A DNA stretch of 64,000 nt. It comes from Oikopleura dioica (lineage: Eukaryota; Chordata; Appendicularia; Copelata; Oikopleuridae). Position 1 is the first letter of the stretch, and every line of letters begins with the position of its first letter. The position numbers and the translations under genes were made by a program. The notes beneath the pieces are model-generated. The model was given only the letters and a program-made list of their open reading frames with translations, made no database searches and was not told the DNA's origin. Of this stretch, positions 22,601-35,226 are shown in pieces. Location: positions 12,653,001 to 12,717,000 of the forward strand of contig OU015567.1 in the NCBI GenBank assembly GCA_907165135.1, in the 5' to 3' direction.

Positions 22601-25600
22601 CCCACCCGGTAGTCCGATTTCAAACGCCACTTGAACTTGGGCCGGAACACATTACCGGTGAGGCGGCTCGTTTCCCGCCCATCAGCGGCGGATAGAAGCC
22701 GCTTACTCAAGTGCCTCGTTTGGTGAATCTTCCTTGTAGTTGCTTCGTGTTTTTAGAAAGCGATTTAGAGATGATTTGCATAAGATTACGGCCTTGCTAA
22801 CCTTGCAGTCATAACATTGTTACCTTCACAAAAATACCTAATTTCTACACTCATGTTTGATTTTGCGTACTCCTAGAATTCTTAAGCTAGACATTCTTAT
22901 ACATCTTTTTCTGGAACGCTGTCGGGCCTGGTTAGCTCAGTCGGTAGAGCGTTGGACTCTTAATCCAACGGTCGCGGGTTCGAGCCCCGCATTAGGCTCA
23001 TCTTTTCCCTTTTACATTCTTGAGTTTTTGATTGACACGTGACATGAATGTAACATTCACCATCCGCTGTTTCCGCTCATGTCAGAAACTTACGCAAGGT
23101 TCTGAACCATAAGTACGATCGAATGACGATAAGTCAAGGCTTAAAAAAAGATGGCAACCCCAGAGTTGCGAATTTTGTGAGCTAGCTGAGCTGAGCTATC
23201 TGAGCTAGCTGAGCTACAGCTCAGCTCAGCAATTTTGAGGTAAGGGTCAGCTCAGCTCAGCTCAGCTCAATTTTTCTGAAGAAAACTAGCTCAGCTCAGC
23301 TCAATAGTTTTTCGAAAAGAGCCAGCTCAGCTCAGCTAGCTCAATTTTAACCTCAGCTCAGCTAGCTCAGCTCATCTCAGTCTATTGAGCTGACCAAGAT
23401 CGAACCACTTTTGATTGGTCTTATTTTCAAAAACTTACACGTATTTTCTATTTCTGCTTTCCTGTTGGTCAGTTTTAGATAGAAATAATTCGAGTTTTCT
23501 TTGAAGCAAGAGAGAAATAAGATAAAAATAGCTTTTAATAAAAAATAATAAGGTACAGATGGTAAATATGTGATTGCAAATGTGAGAGACCCCCTAGAAT
23601 GGTCTAGGGGTGTGCGAGGGCAGGGGCTCCCTGTCCGTCTACTCTAGAAGGTTGAAACATTGGCTCACCCACATAAGTGATACCACTGTATCGTATTTTG
23701 GAGGATTTCTTATTGTTAAATGACAGAATAAATTTTTTTTATGTCAAAAAAGTGCGATGTTGCGAGTGAGATGCTGGTCTAGGGGTGTGTGAGGGCAGGG
23801 GCTCCCCTGTCCATCTACTCTAGAAGGTTGAAATTCGCTTCAACACATTTTGTTGACATTTTTTGTAGTAAATAAAAATCAGCTTTCTCAGCTCAGCTCA
23901 GCTAGCTCAGCTCAGCTCAGCTCAGCTCAGCTTAAAAAAATGGTCAGCTCAGCTCAGCTAGCCCAGTTTGAGAAATCATCAGCTCAGCTCAGCTCAGCTC
24001 AAAAATTTTCAAATTTGCCCCAGCTCAGCTCAGCTCAGCTCAATTTTTTTGAAAAAAATCAGCTCAGCTCAGCTTAGCTCAGTTGTTCTTAAAGGGGGCC
24101 AGCTCAGCTCAGCTCAGCTCAATTTCGACCTCAGCTCAGCTAGCTCAGCTCAGAAAAAAATTTCAGAAATTTGCAACTCTGGGCAACCCTAAACAAGGGC
24201 GTATTTATTTAACCCTCCGCGGTCAGGTTTGAGCACTTTGAGCAAGTTTATACGTAGGGTCCTTTTTTCCTTGAGCGGAGTACGAAGGAAGGAGGTTTGA
24301 GGAATCTAGAGTGCGATAAAATAATCGTTACTGAGGTTGATTTATTTGCCCAGGGATCGCGCTAATCCCCAGTTCGCAATTCTTATCATAATTAGGAAAG
24401 AAAGAGTTTCGAGGATTTTTTCGCCGCTCGGAAAACCGGGTGGTATCAGACACTAATGCGGATTAGTACTTGTCTCCCATTTCCTTCTGGAACAGAAACG
24501 CAGCACTTTTTCGTTTCTACTTTTCTTTCCATTGTGAATTGGAATCACTTTTGAAGCTGCTTGAGACGGATACATCCTTAGCTTTTCTCGATCTCAAAAT
24601 GCACCACGAACTGAATTGGCTCCTCTGCTTCCGGTATTCCACGGCAGAGCACTTGAATCACGTTCCCAGTTCACCAATTTGGGATAAAATCGAACTGATC
24701 ACACTCTCTGATCATCGGAGCGGCTCCACTCCACTTGAACATTTCAACCCAGCGATCTTCAATGATGGACACATTTTTCGCACTTAGAGCTGAAGTTTGA
24801 TCGATTTTGGCGTTTTTCACAGTAGCGGGCACTTCACCTGCCTCCCATGCATCAAACTGGGTTCCCTTAAAAATTCTAACAAAGCTAACGTGTTAATTTC
24901 AGGTTGCAACGCTTGAGGACGGATATCAGACGAAAACGATTGAATTGTCGACGAATGGAGACTTTTACTTGGCATACAAGGTAAGAAAAAGAATCTTATA
25001 TCAAGGATATTTAATACTTTAATTCCTACTACTACTGCAGATGGCGATAAAGCTGCCCTTCCGCTGAAAGTACACTCCGTTTTTTCATGTCAAAAGTTGT
25101 AACATGATGTTTGAGAGGCTAATTAATCCAAGCTACTAGTTTTTCAACGTTCCCGATTCCACTTTTCGCCAATAAGTGCCTCACGTGCGGATCGAGTCTA
25201 AAAATCACATTCTTCCGCTGTTTTTCTTAGATATAGCAGCTCCATATTTTGATAGGGGAGATTGTGGTGGAAGGGGACTAGCTATTTGCGGCGCCCCGAT
25301 CGGGACTCTTCTTTTGATAAGGGCTAAGCTGGCGCCGAAATCCATCATGTGTAGGGAAACTCGACGAAAAATGAGCTATTTTGGGCTTAGTAGGGAGGAG
25401 TATAATGCATGTTTAGAAAGCCCAGGAGCTGGGGATCATTTTGACTATTGACAGTAAGGGTTTGACTCATGCCCCGGGGCACTTTGGCCTTCCAAAGAGG
25501 CAAAATCTGGTACTCTCGGGAAAAGGGACCGTAGCTTCTAGTATCCCGGGTCTGTGGATATGAAACCTATACCAGATTGTAGAAGAGACTCTGACGGTTC

Positions 25601-28600
25601 AGAATATGTGTAGAAAACCATCGTTAGGCCCACTCTAGAGGGCGCTAGAGGCCCTAGAACTTGAGGAAGTTGGCCTAAAATCGCCACTCTTGGTCCCAAA
25701 AAGTACGAAACTGTTATTTTATTCGAGTAAAATATATTTAAGAATGTTTTAAACCTAAAATAATATGTCGGAAAAGTATTTTGGGGTCATTGAAGGTCAC
25801 TTGGGGTCATATTTTACAAAAAGAGATTTTCGTAGTAACTCACCCCGGAATATCTCATATGACCCAGAAATACTCTTCTTACATATTTTTATGGATAAAA
25901 AACGTCCTTAAACGTATTCCAGGCGAATAGAATAACAGTTTCGTACTTTTTCGGACCAAGAGTGCCGATTTTCTGCCAACTTCCTAAAGTTCTAGAGCCT
26001 CTAGCGCCCTCAAGAGTGGGCCTAACGATGGTTTTATACACATATTCTGGACCGTCAGAGCCTCTTCTACAACCTGGTATAGGTTTCTTATCCACAGACC
26101 CGGGATACTTGAAGCTACGGTCCGTTTTCCCGAGAGTACCAGATTTTTGCCTCTTTGGAAGGCCAAAAGTGCCCCGGGGCATGAGTCAAACCCCTTACTG
26201 TCAATAGTCAAAATGATCCCCAACTCCTGGGCTTTCTAAACATGTATTATACTCCCTCCCTACTAAGCCCAAAAAAAAGCTCATTTTTCGTCGAGTTTCC
26301 CTAATCATGTGGTGCAAAAACATTTTCATTTTGGAGCTGGATAAGTCCTTTGAAAACAGCCGCCACGAGGCTCCCATCCGCTCACTCAATAGCAGAGCTT
26401 TTGAGTTCGCAGCTGAGTCCTTTTCCTATCTTTCTAGAGTTGCATTTTTTATGTCACTTGTTGGCGCTTTTTTATTAAGAAAAAAGTACTCAGATTCTCG
26501 CTCCCCCAGGTGAAGAAAATCCACTTTTCCTGGCGCATAATTTCCCTTGAAAAACAAGCTCAACTACCTGAATCGCAGTTGAAAATTCTGAATTGAAAAT
26601 TGCAAATTTTAATCCGATTTTTCTAAATTTGCACCTCGGCACAGGCAGGTTTTTCCACCAAAGCCGCAGCGAACTAAAAATCAAATCAGCATCTCAGCTA
26701 TTAAAATATCTTCCAAACGCTCCATTATATTTTTTCAGGATCATGGCGCCTGCGGAGTGATTTTCTACACAAAGATCTACTACAACTTCTGCAAACGGGT
26801 GGAAAACGACCTGGCAGTTTTGAAAACCAGCCTGCTCCTGAACGCCGAGATCTGACCGTGTCTGGCTCTTGTGTCGCTCATGCTATCAGTGCTGATGGCA
26901 ATGGTAAGTTTGAATTAGGATTCATGCAAGATCCTCATTTGCAAATTATGCGTTTATTTAACACCGCCGCTGCGTAGTGATAAGAGCTGCCCTTGCGCAC
27001 CTTCTAAGATGCCATCCGCTGGCTCTAGTACCGAGAACTTTCACGAAATTCTAGCGACGTCATCATTGTTTGAATTCGCTCTCTCGGTGTGACACTATCG
27101 CCGGCGACTTCTGTCAAATAGCTCCTCTCATCTGATCAGTGCTCTGAGCACCACCGCTCCACTTATCGAGCCCCTCTTTTTAACTTCACTAGTCATCAAA
27201 AGTCGGGTGCTGAATTTTAGCGAATTCAATAAAATTCAGCGAGCTTGTGTTATTACATGACTAGACCATAACATTTGGCGTTATCATTATTCATGAAAAA
27301 CAGGGGGATGTATTGTTGTTTTCATTTTTTTCTAAAATTGTAATTTTAGAACCGACTATGACCTGCCTCAGCGACGGAGAGTGGATCAGCCAGCGATCAA
27401 GATGCGTTTGTCAAGCCGGTTATGAGCCCAACCGAGGCAACTACGCCTGTATCCGTAAGTACTAGGCAATCTTAGGAGGCTTATTCTTATGTAATGTGGG
27501 AGAAAAGGAAGCTGCTACTTACAATTAGGGTTATCTAAATCAATGATTGATTGCCAGGGAATGTGTATGAGAACCGGTTATTCACCATGTGGCGGGTTAT
27601 CAGTATGCAGATCCGCGCTTATACACGGCGGGTGATCAGTTTTGAGCCCTTGCCAATTGGGAATAGTAAGGTGAGAGGCAGAGCTAAATACCCCGTGATT
27701 AGCGAATGTTAGAATATCCTTCCGAGAAGCAGTAGAATCATGTAACATCAGCAGCGAGAGGAAAGGGAGGAAACAATTATCAGTGTGAGGGACAACGTGC
27801 TTGCGAGGGTCGTAATTGCGATTGTAGATACGAAAAGAAAACGCATTAGACCGACGGTGACGGCATAATGATAGCACTTAGCTTGCTCAGACTTCTTATG
27901 TAAATGTAAATGTCCGGCCGAGCCTTTTTTGAAAATTTCTTACATAAATCAAATTGAAGCTGAATAAGTATTTTGACAGGAATGCTCCCCCGCGAGACCA
28001 CAGACTCTTCAAGCAGGGACTTTGTAGCAAAACCCGCGAATTATTCGCGTATGGGTAATCACGTTATCCCGCCACGGCCCAAGAATTTTCGCCATTACCC
28101 GATGGAAAGATAGAATTCGCGCTTCTTCAACTAGAGTAGTGATCCCGATGCCAATGTCAACAGTAATTTTCTCCGACCGGGAAAATTGGAAAATTAGATG
28201 CTCTGGAAAAAATATTCCGCGAGCCAAGAAACATACGATTTCTTTTCTGGCGCGAACTTTTGAAGTTGATTCGCCGAAATCATGATTCTCTGAAAATGAG
28301 TACTTAATTATGCAAGGACCCCATAGCACCCTTGTTATGCTTCCCGTCTTGCGGTCTCGCCTCTTCAGCTCTCAGGTCTTGATCGCCGTTTTTGGGAGTC
28401 TCCCAAGAAGAATTCCAAAGCAACGCAAACACTCTTCCATTTGCATGATCTTGGAGGGTGCACTCTGATAAAACCGCGTTTCTAAAATGCATCCGGGAAG
28501 AAATCTTTTAGAAAATCGCTGGAAAAGTCTCAAAATTCGCCCACAACCGCGATGATGATTTACTTATTCCCTAAGCGGGCGAGGTTAATTGTACCTTTTC

Positions 28601-31600
28601 CAGCTTCGATTTCGTTATCTAACCCGGGCGAGACTGCAGCCGTGTGCGGCTGGCAGCGCGCAATTTGGTGGTGTCGCCAAAAAGGGCAATTAAAATCGCT
28701 ATTTCTTGGCGTGGAGTTGGCGTTTACTGTTAGAAGCTTGCGCTCTTATCACCTATCGCTGCTTTCCCGCTGCGAGAAAGAGTAACCGCCAAGTAAAGCT
28801 GCATAAACAGCGCTGGGTTCAAGGGGTGATACTAACTCTGCTCCACCAAAAATAACACATTAGAGATGGCAAAATTTTTGATAAAAGTAAACTTGCCCAC
28901 GTTTTATTTTTCCCTTATCAGCAAAATATTTCTCAATCCTCCTTATGGATTAATCCATAAGAAATAGACCACAAACAACACCTGAGATCGTCTCTCCAAA
29001 ATTCGCGCAGTTTCTCTTGTTTTACATCTTGTAAAATGCTATAACGGGCAGCTTTCAAAATTAGGCACAGCAAAAATAGATATTCAATGTTGGTATATCT
29101 CGCGATTCCGATTGTATGTAAAACACGCGGTCTTGATTTCATGTTTTCTTGCTCCTCAGATCACGTGTGTAGATTTTTGAGTCACATTTTTCATTATTTT
29201 TTCTTTGCGAAAGATTACGATTCTGTTTTTTCATCCCGGTAATTTCAATCCACGTTTTTCATATTTGCAAAAACTTTCCCACACAAGAGTACCCCACGGT
29301 GGAGGATTATCTTGATGTCGCAAAAATGCAAATCACCCATGTTATACCCTCGCAATTAAAAACAATTCCTGAAGCACCTATCCTCCGCTTAGTGACCTGG
29401 GCTTCCGGCTCGGGCTAATCATGACGACTCATGGCGCGACCTCATTATATAACAGTGCGGGGAAGTGCCTATGCTGGAATGCCTAAATGAACTAAACCTG
29501 ACTGAAGTCATTTCCGCCCTTTCTTTTCTCCTCCCGTTCCATCGAGAAATCGCTACGGCGCCGGCGCCAACGGACTCTGCTCGGGCTTATCAGTCAATGG
29601 TACTCCTTGAGCACGGCTATCAAGTGGTCAACTCATTCCGAGAAGTGAATGGGCACCTCCACCATCGAAGAGCGATAGCGCAAAACTGATCTCCAATTTT
29701 TTGTGTGGTCATTTACCGACCCAACGCGGTTAGCCCGCCATCTTTTTGATTTCTCGTTCTTTGAAGATTAGATTTTCTAGTGGCAATTGTAATAGATTAA
29801 TTGTGAAATATTAACTCGGCCGGGGATTCGAAAAAGTGATAGAACAACAAATTATAACGTTACGTCGAGATTTGCGGATTTATTCTGCTTATCAAAAATG
29901 TATTGAATTGCTAAAACAAACTCGCAGCTAACTGTCCGTCGGATAATCCACCGACGTAGGGGCCTTATCAGCTCACTCGGCAGGAGCTTTCACTTTCGCC
30001 TCTTCACTTGAGACCCTTTTGTAATGTATTTTTCTAAAAGCTTAGCTGTCGAGAAGTCAAAATTTACCCAGACCGCGTATTACTCTAGCAGTCGAGTAAC
30101 CACTCGGGTGCGAAAACAGACACTCGTGCGCCAGCGAGTTAAGCAAACAAGCCGATAAGGACCAGCCGGTTCCTGCGCTCGTAAATGGCCGTAAATTGAG
30201 GCCAAACGTTGCCGGAACTTATTTAGAACGTAATATTTTTGTTACGGAGCTTGGAAATGCACCACGTCGCACAAAAATAAGTCTTAACCCGTTCTTATCC
30301 ACGGTGTCAAGCTGGTGAATTTGGCCGAATGCGCCGTTTCTAATCAACTTTCCCAGGGCGGAATTAAAGGTTACGTCAAAATGTGCCTAGAGTGCCAAAA
30401 CAAAGTCCAGAAAGTCTTGGGATTGTAGTTGAAATGCCTTCCTAAATATGTAATATAAATTTTTTCAGCAATATTCTGATTACGGTTGTTCTGGGTGGAG
30501 GTGGCGCCAGGAAGGGAAGCGAGATTTTTATCTTATCAGTCTTTTTTGTTGTTCAATCCTCTGGCGTCATCAGCAGTTGGTTGAAATAATGGGCAGTGGG
30601 AGTAATCTCGTCCGGATCAAAATCCCGAATAGATTCCCTATTTTGTCAAATCCGCCCGCCACCTCGTCACTGCTGACCGAGCTTGCGGGGAGCAAATGAA
30701 AATATGGCACAGTTGGGAAGGAGATCGCAGGGTTAGTGGCTCAAAATCCTGGATCATAATATTATCCTTTTGCGCGATTTTCTAGTAACCCGACTTTTAA
30801 TCTACCGTCGATGGAAATAAGTAATGGCCAGTCGTTCCATGAACCCGTGCCGCTACTATGTAAAAATGAGAAATATTTAAAAGCGGCAGCGGCAAAGTTT
30901 GGAACTTTCGGAACAAACACTCGCCCAGTAGCACTTCCTCTCTTCACTAAGAAACTTAACCCCCTGACAACGTCTAACGTAAATATTCAGCTTGCGGAGA
31001 GGACCAGTACAAGCCAAAACAAGGCAACGAAAAGTGCCTCGTCTGCCCAGCAAATTCGGCGTCTTTTGGACTTGGAGCGACCCAGTGTACTTGTCTCGAT
31101 GGATTCTACAGAGGAGAGCATGATCACGAGACTGCTCCTTGCTACGGTAAGAAAAAAACATTGATTACCCCAGATTTGATGTATTCTTCTAGGAATTCCA
31201 TCCGAGCCTCTGGCGCTAGAATACACGATTATCGACGATGTAGTTGACATCCGCTGGTCCTCGCCAACAACAGATGGTGGTCGATCCGATCTCATGTTCA
31301 GGTAACCACCTTAACACTTTCCCTACCGAACCAGCACCACGTGGTTGAGATCAGAGCTCTGGATGCCAGCCCACATACTCGCTGAGCTAATTGCGGTCGC
31401 CAAGGTGCCTCAGACGGCTATTTCGGAAAAATGTTCAATAGCATGTCCGTCGCAGAGTATTTTTGTCGACTCCGTCTTTGATTAGAAATGTCCAAATCGA
31501 AAAATAGTTGAAAGCCCAACATGCATATTTTTGAATTCGATTGTCAACTCAGAGTAGTCGCGAATTTTACCTATAGAGAGCACTTTCTTTCGGCCAATTT

Positions 31601-34600
31601 AATGAAAAAAAAACGCGGTGAACGATTTGCAATCTGCGAGCATTGGTCGTTTTGAGCTGCGTGTTTTGCGGCCCTATCGCTCCAGTTATCATCACCACTA
31701 GCAGGTTTTCTAACCATAACGCAACCTGCAACGCGCCAATATGCCAAAAGTACAAGCTGATATCCATAAGAGTATGATTTAGAAAAGCGGCGAAATCCGT
31801 ACTTTATCATGTACTTTTTCTCAACCAACGCATATCTATACCAACAAGCACGATATACCAACAGCTTCCAAAATTGGAAATAGGCTCAATTCGCTTGAAA
31901 CAGATGAAAATCGAGGAGTTAATATAAAATTTCCAGCTCCAGGAATTTCTTTAATAAAGAAGGAATGCTACGCGTCCTTCTGATTATCACTTTCCGATCA
32001 TTTTTTCAATAAGTTTGTTTTTGGAACGGGTTCAAGAACACCCGCGCTAGAATTCAGATAATAACTGTCTTTTGCTATATTTATAATCGGGAATGTATTC
32101 GGCTTCACACGCATTTACGATTTTCGGCGAAGCATATTTACGATTCAGCAGGAACAATGTACTTTTTCGTTTTTCCCAAAACTAATTCTACACCACTCAT
32201 TAGCTATTCTCTACCTTCGTTTGTGTTGATTCCGCGAAATGAGAAAAGAGCTTACGGAGGATAATGAATTTCTGGCTTTGCCAAAATCGCGGGATGACGC
32301 CTTCTAAATCAGATTTGCGGGAAAGAGAGGATGAGACGGCCTGGGAATCTGACCTCGTCGGGAAAAGCACTCTCGTGTGGTCAAGTCTTGGTCTTGTACC
32401 AGCAAGAAGGACAAGCTGGAGTCGCGCCTTGGTCAATTTCTGGTCATCGGCCAAGTCATTTTTGTCATTTTTTTTCTAGCGCGCAGCGAAAATTGATCTT
32501 TCTTTCAGATTGATGCATTTTGATCCTCTCTTGATTCTTTTGAAAATAAAGAATTTTTTGGCATGACGCCACGTGACCGTCTTTTGTCACTTAGAAGGCG
32601 CCTTGAAAAATGGAGATCTAGTTATGCACTCGCTTCTTGCGCTGCGTCTTTTGGAAACTCGATTCTCTGGACGGCGTAATAAATGATGGACAGGCTATCT
32701 TTTCCGTCATGCTCCAGTGCCAGTTATTAACACGTTGTTCTTTCAGACTCGAGTGCCAGCAGTGCGAAGAGGGATGGAGAAGCTGCCGACCCTGTGGAAA
32801 CACCGTCCAGATGCCTTCAGAGGAGATTCGCCCTAATGCGGTCCAGAACTTCGTGAAAATCCGTCAATTAACGGCAAATACTTCCTACCGCGTCAAGGTA
32901 AATAGAAAACACCAATTCTCTATTTTTCAACCCCTCCCAGTTCCCGTGATGTGTGCGAATGTAATATTTAGACACTTTCTAAAAACGCGCCATCGTAATT
33001 TAAAATTGAGGCGCGGCTAACTTACTTTTTCAGCCTCTATTTCTGGAGGCTTACCGCTCCGTAATCCTGATTATAGATCCGCAAATGCTTCCGGTCAAAC
33101 GCGGTTTCACTACGTTTTCGTTTTAAACTTTCCTTTTTTTTTTGCTCGGATGCGATACCGCAAGACGTTATTCCACACTTTGTCCGTTGCATAAAGTGCG
33201 TTGCGTTCTCAGAAAGTACTTTCTTTCCAGACTAGTTTTTTAACCTCGTTCTATTAGCTTATATGTTCCGAAAGAAGTATTTTTCCAAGGAAAGATTTAT
33301 ATTTCTCATGTACTTCAGAACTACTGAGCGCTGACTTTTCCCTTGAAAAGGGTTAAAAAGAGGATAATTTTCTGACTTGCCTATTTTTAGAAAGGAAGTT
33401 TTATGTACGTACCTATTTTTGAAAATCTGACGGAAAGAGCGGAAGCCTTCCAAACGGATAAGATTGTAAACACCGGAAGTGACCAACTATTTACTTCTGC
33501 AACATTGTAAAACCTCTCAGGTCATGAGATTACAAAGAGCTTTGCAATTAACTTTACTTTCGCCATTCACCTGCCCCTACTTTCCCAAGCTTTTATCGTA
33601 ATAGAGCAATTAATTATGAATTTCTTTTAGGTTCACGCTTTGAACGGAGTTTCTGACGTGGCTCAACAGGCGCCGAACTTTGGAGAAGTCCGATTCCGAA
33701 CTCAGTCGAGCCAGTTCCTAAACTCTGATTCCAGCGATTTCTCTTATTACAACAAGATCGTCGGCTCCGTCATCGTCACTGAAAAGGATGAAACATCTGC
33801 GCGACTAAGCTGGTCTCGACCGACCGGTGCTGTGGACCAAGTTTTCGAAATCCGACATCGTGCCAACTCCGCCCGCTGGAACATGGACACCATGCGCAGC
33901 GCGGATTACAAGCTCATTGGCTTGCTCCCGAATACCGAGTACACTGTTCAGGTAAGAACAACATTACCCTTGTCGAGCGTGCGCTTAGCCTACCCAACTA
34001 TTTTGTTAGAAGTTTTAACGATTAAAAATTAAGGCTCTCATTCCAAATATCTAAAAATTTCCCTAATTCTCTATTTTTAGGTTCGTGCAATTGTCGATGG
34101 AGAATACGGCCCCTGGTCTACAGAAGAGATATTCAGAACTACTCGATCAAATGAAGCTGTTCAACTGACAGTTACTGAAGAAGAAGAGCCTGTTAGCTGG
34201 CTGATTGTCATTGTCTTTGCTGGCCTTGGAGTTGTCACTGCCATGGCTGCAATTGTTATCTTCATAGTCCGAAGAAATTCTCGAAGATGGTCAAAAGAGT
34301 CTCGTGGTTCTTTCTGGGGAGGACAAACTTCTGGCCCCGCTGGAACAATGGATGCCACTGTTGATCTCATTCCCTGCAAAATCAATGCACCCGAGTTCTC
34401 CTACGTCGACTCAAGAACTGAGACCGCCACTTACTCTTCTTTTAATTCCTCTGGTTCCGACCCTTCTCGAGTAATTGTAGAAGCCGACATCGGCCACGAC
34501 GGCGAGTTTACTTACTCCTACGGAAAACTCAACGGTCGCGATGTCGCCATCAAAGCCAGTCCCGTCAACGTCGAATCACTCCGCCGCGAAGGCGAAGCTC

Positions 34601-35226
34601 TTGGCCAATTCGACCATCCAAATGTCCTTCGCTACGAGTCTATCAATGACAAGTACTCTCCCTACTACCTGATCACCGAGTTCTGCCAAAAGGGCGCTCT
34701 TTCTGATTTCGTCCGAACAGCCCGACCAGACTCGAAGCTCTCTACTCGAATGCTCCTTGATGTTGCTGAAGGATTGAGCTACCTCCACCACCAGAAATCC
34801 TACATCCACGGCGCAATCCAAGCGAGCAACATCATGGTCGCTGCTGATGGCACTTCTAAGGTTTCCGGCTTCGGAGACAATTCTCCTGATGCAATGCGAT
34901 ACGCCGCACCAGAATGCATCGCCAACAATCGAGTTTCAAACATTTCCTTCCACTCTGACGTCTGGGCGTTCGGAATTCTCATGTGGGAAGTCTTCTCCAA
35001 TGGTGAGCGCCCATACGCTGCTTTTGAAGATGCTGATATCGTGCCAGAACTCGCTCGTGGTCAGCGACTCCCTCGTCCAACTGGCTGCCCTGAGCCGATT
35101 TTCAACTTGATGGTCGCTTGTTGGAGCCAAAGTCCTTCCAACCGACCTCACTTCCACGAGATCGTCCAAGAACTCGACCGAGTTCTTTGTGAAATGACGA
35201 ATGTCCCTACTGGTGTTGCCGTCTAA
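16648..35226 (+). CDS. Eph-family receptor with pseudokinase domain
   Basis: A membrane receptor for ephrins, acting in contact-dependent guidance. I assembled twelve exons: 16648-16693, 19314-19396, 19806-19960, 20206-20296, 24903-24980, 26739-26903, 27350-27454, 30991-31146, 31193-31301, 32747-32897, 33631-33951 and 34081-35226. All junctions are GT-AG with matching phases, giving about 868 residues. Order: signal peptide (MRRLLLLAGLISA), ephrin-binding domain, Cys-rich/EGF-like region, two FN3 domains, TM helix at about 527-550, kinase domain at about 618-862. The VAIK lysine (about 645) is kept. HRD is replaced by HGA (about 730) and DFG by GFG (about 750), so phosphotransfer is unlikely. 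There is no SAM domain or PDZ ligand. Exon 6 needs one extra base in the T4 run at 26818-26821 to keep frame. Confidence 0.9.
16694..19313 (+). other. Eph intron 1, no feature recognised
   Basis: This 2.6-kb intron lies between the signal-peptide exon and the first ephrin-binding-domain exon. It is AT-rich, and no repeat, RNA gene or nested coding region was recognised. Being first and long, it is a reasonable place for enhancers, but nothing specific is visible. Confidence 0.6.
22926..22998 (+). tRNA. tRNA-Lys (CTT)
   Basis: A 73-base tRNA without intron. The acceptor stem GCCTGGT pairs with ATTAGGC (two G-U pairs) and T is the discriminator base. The D-arm is GCTCAGTCGGTAGAGC. The anticodon arm has stem TTGGA/TCCAA with loop CTCTTAA, giving anticodon CTT. 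The T-arm is GCGGG-TTCGAGC-CCCGC. The B-box GGTTCGAGCCC is canonical. CCA is not encoded, as usual in eukaryotes. A T-rich stretch (TCTTTTCCCTTTT) just downstream can act as the RNA polymerase III terminator. It sits in Eph intron 4 on the same strand. Confidence 0.97.
23153..24189. mobile_element. AGCTC-pentamer element with short terminal inverted repeats
   Basis: About 1.04 kb bounded by an inverted repeat: CCCAGAGTTGCGAATTT near 23159 against AAATTTGCAACTCTGGG near 24167. Just inside each end is a long array of the pentamer AGCTC with short AT-rich interruptions (about 23181-23390 and 23881-24155). The middle has two copies of a roughly 65-bp direct repeat. ORFs of 74-75 codons in the arrays (repeats of QLSSA) are artefacts of the pentamer. 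No clear target duplication was found. It lies inside Eph intron 4. It is probably a non-autonomous element that amplified a pentamer, or two arrays framing an older insertion. Confidence 0.65.
23601..23841. repeat. two direct copies of a ~65-bp unit
   Basis: The unit starting GGTCTAGGGGTGTG at 23601 recurs at 23776 with a few substitutions and ends near CTACTCTAGAAGGTTGAAA in both. The first copy is preceded by CCCCTAGA, which pairs with its own TCTAGGGG to form a hairpin at 23591-23610. No coding content. Confidence 0.75.
25352..26303. mobile_element. hAT-like foldback element with 8-bp target duplication
   Basis: A 952-bp element that is almost entirely one long inverted repeat. The left arm (25352 to about 25735) matches the right arm (about 25920-26303) with scattered mismatches around a roughly 180-bp centre. 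The termini are TAGGGAAACTCGACG and its complement. The direct repeat ATCATGTG flanks it on both sides (25344-25351 and 26304-26311). An 8-bp duplication with a TAGGG-type end is typical of hAT transposons. There is no transposase, so it must be mobilised in trans. ORFs in the arms are mirror images and not real genes. It lies in Eph intron 5. Confidence 0.88.
27455..30990 (+). other. Eph intron 7, no feature recognised
   Basis: This 3.5-kb intron separates two Cys-rich-region exons. ORFs of up to about 106 codons on both strands lack domains or splice support. No RNA gene or clear repeat was seen. Confidence 0.55.
31302..32746 (+). other. Eph intron 9, no feature recognised
   Basis: This 1.4-kb intron sits within the first FN3 domain coding region. 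Nothing recognisable was found on either strand. Confidence 0.55.

Noticed and set aside
22857-23042. 61-codon ORF over the tRNA
   Set aside because: It is a translation through the tRNA-Lys gene.
23850-24192. Two ORFs of QLSSA repeats
   Set aside because: They only translate the AGCTC pentamer array; no start context, no splice sites.
25889-26389. ORFs of 62-97 codons in the foldback element
   Set aside because: They arise as mirror images of the inverted-repeat arms.
26781-26812. 32-bp intron in Eph exon 6
   Set aside because: The segment encodes residues (VENDLAVF) that match the conserved end of the ephrin-binding domain, so a one-base run-length error is preferred.
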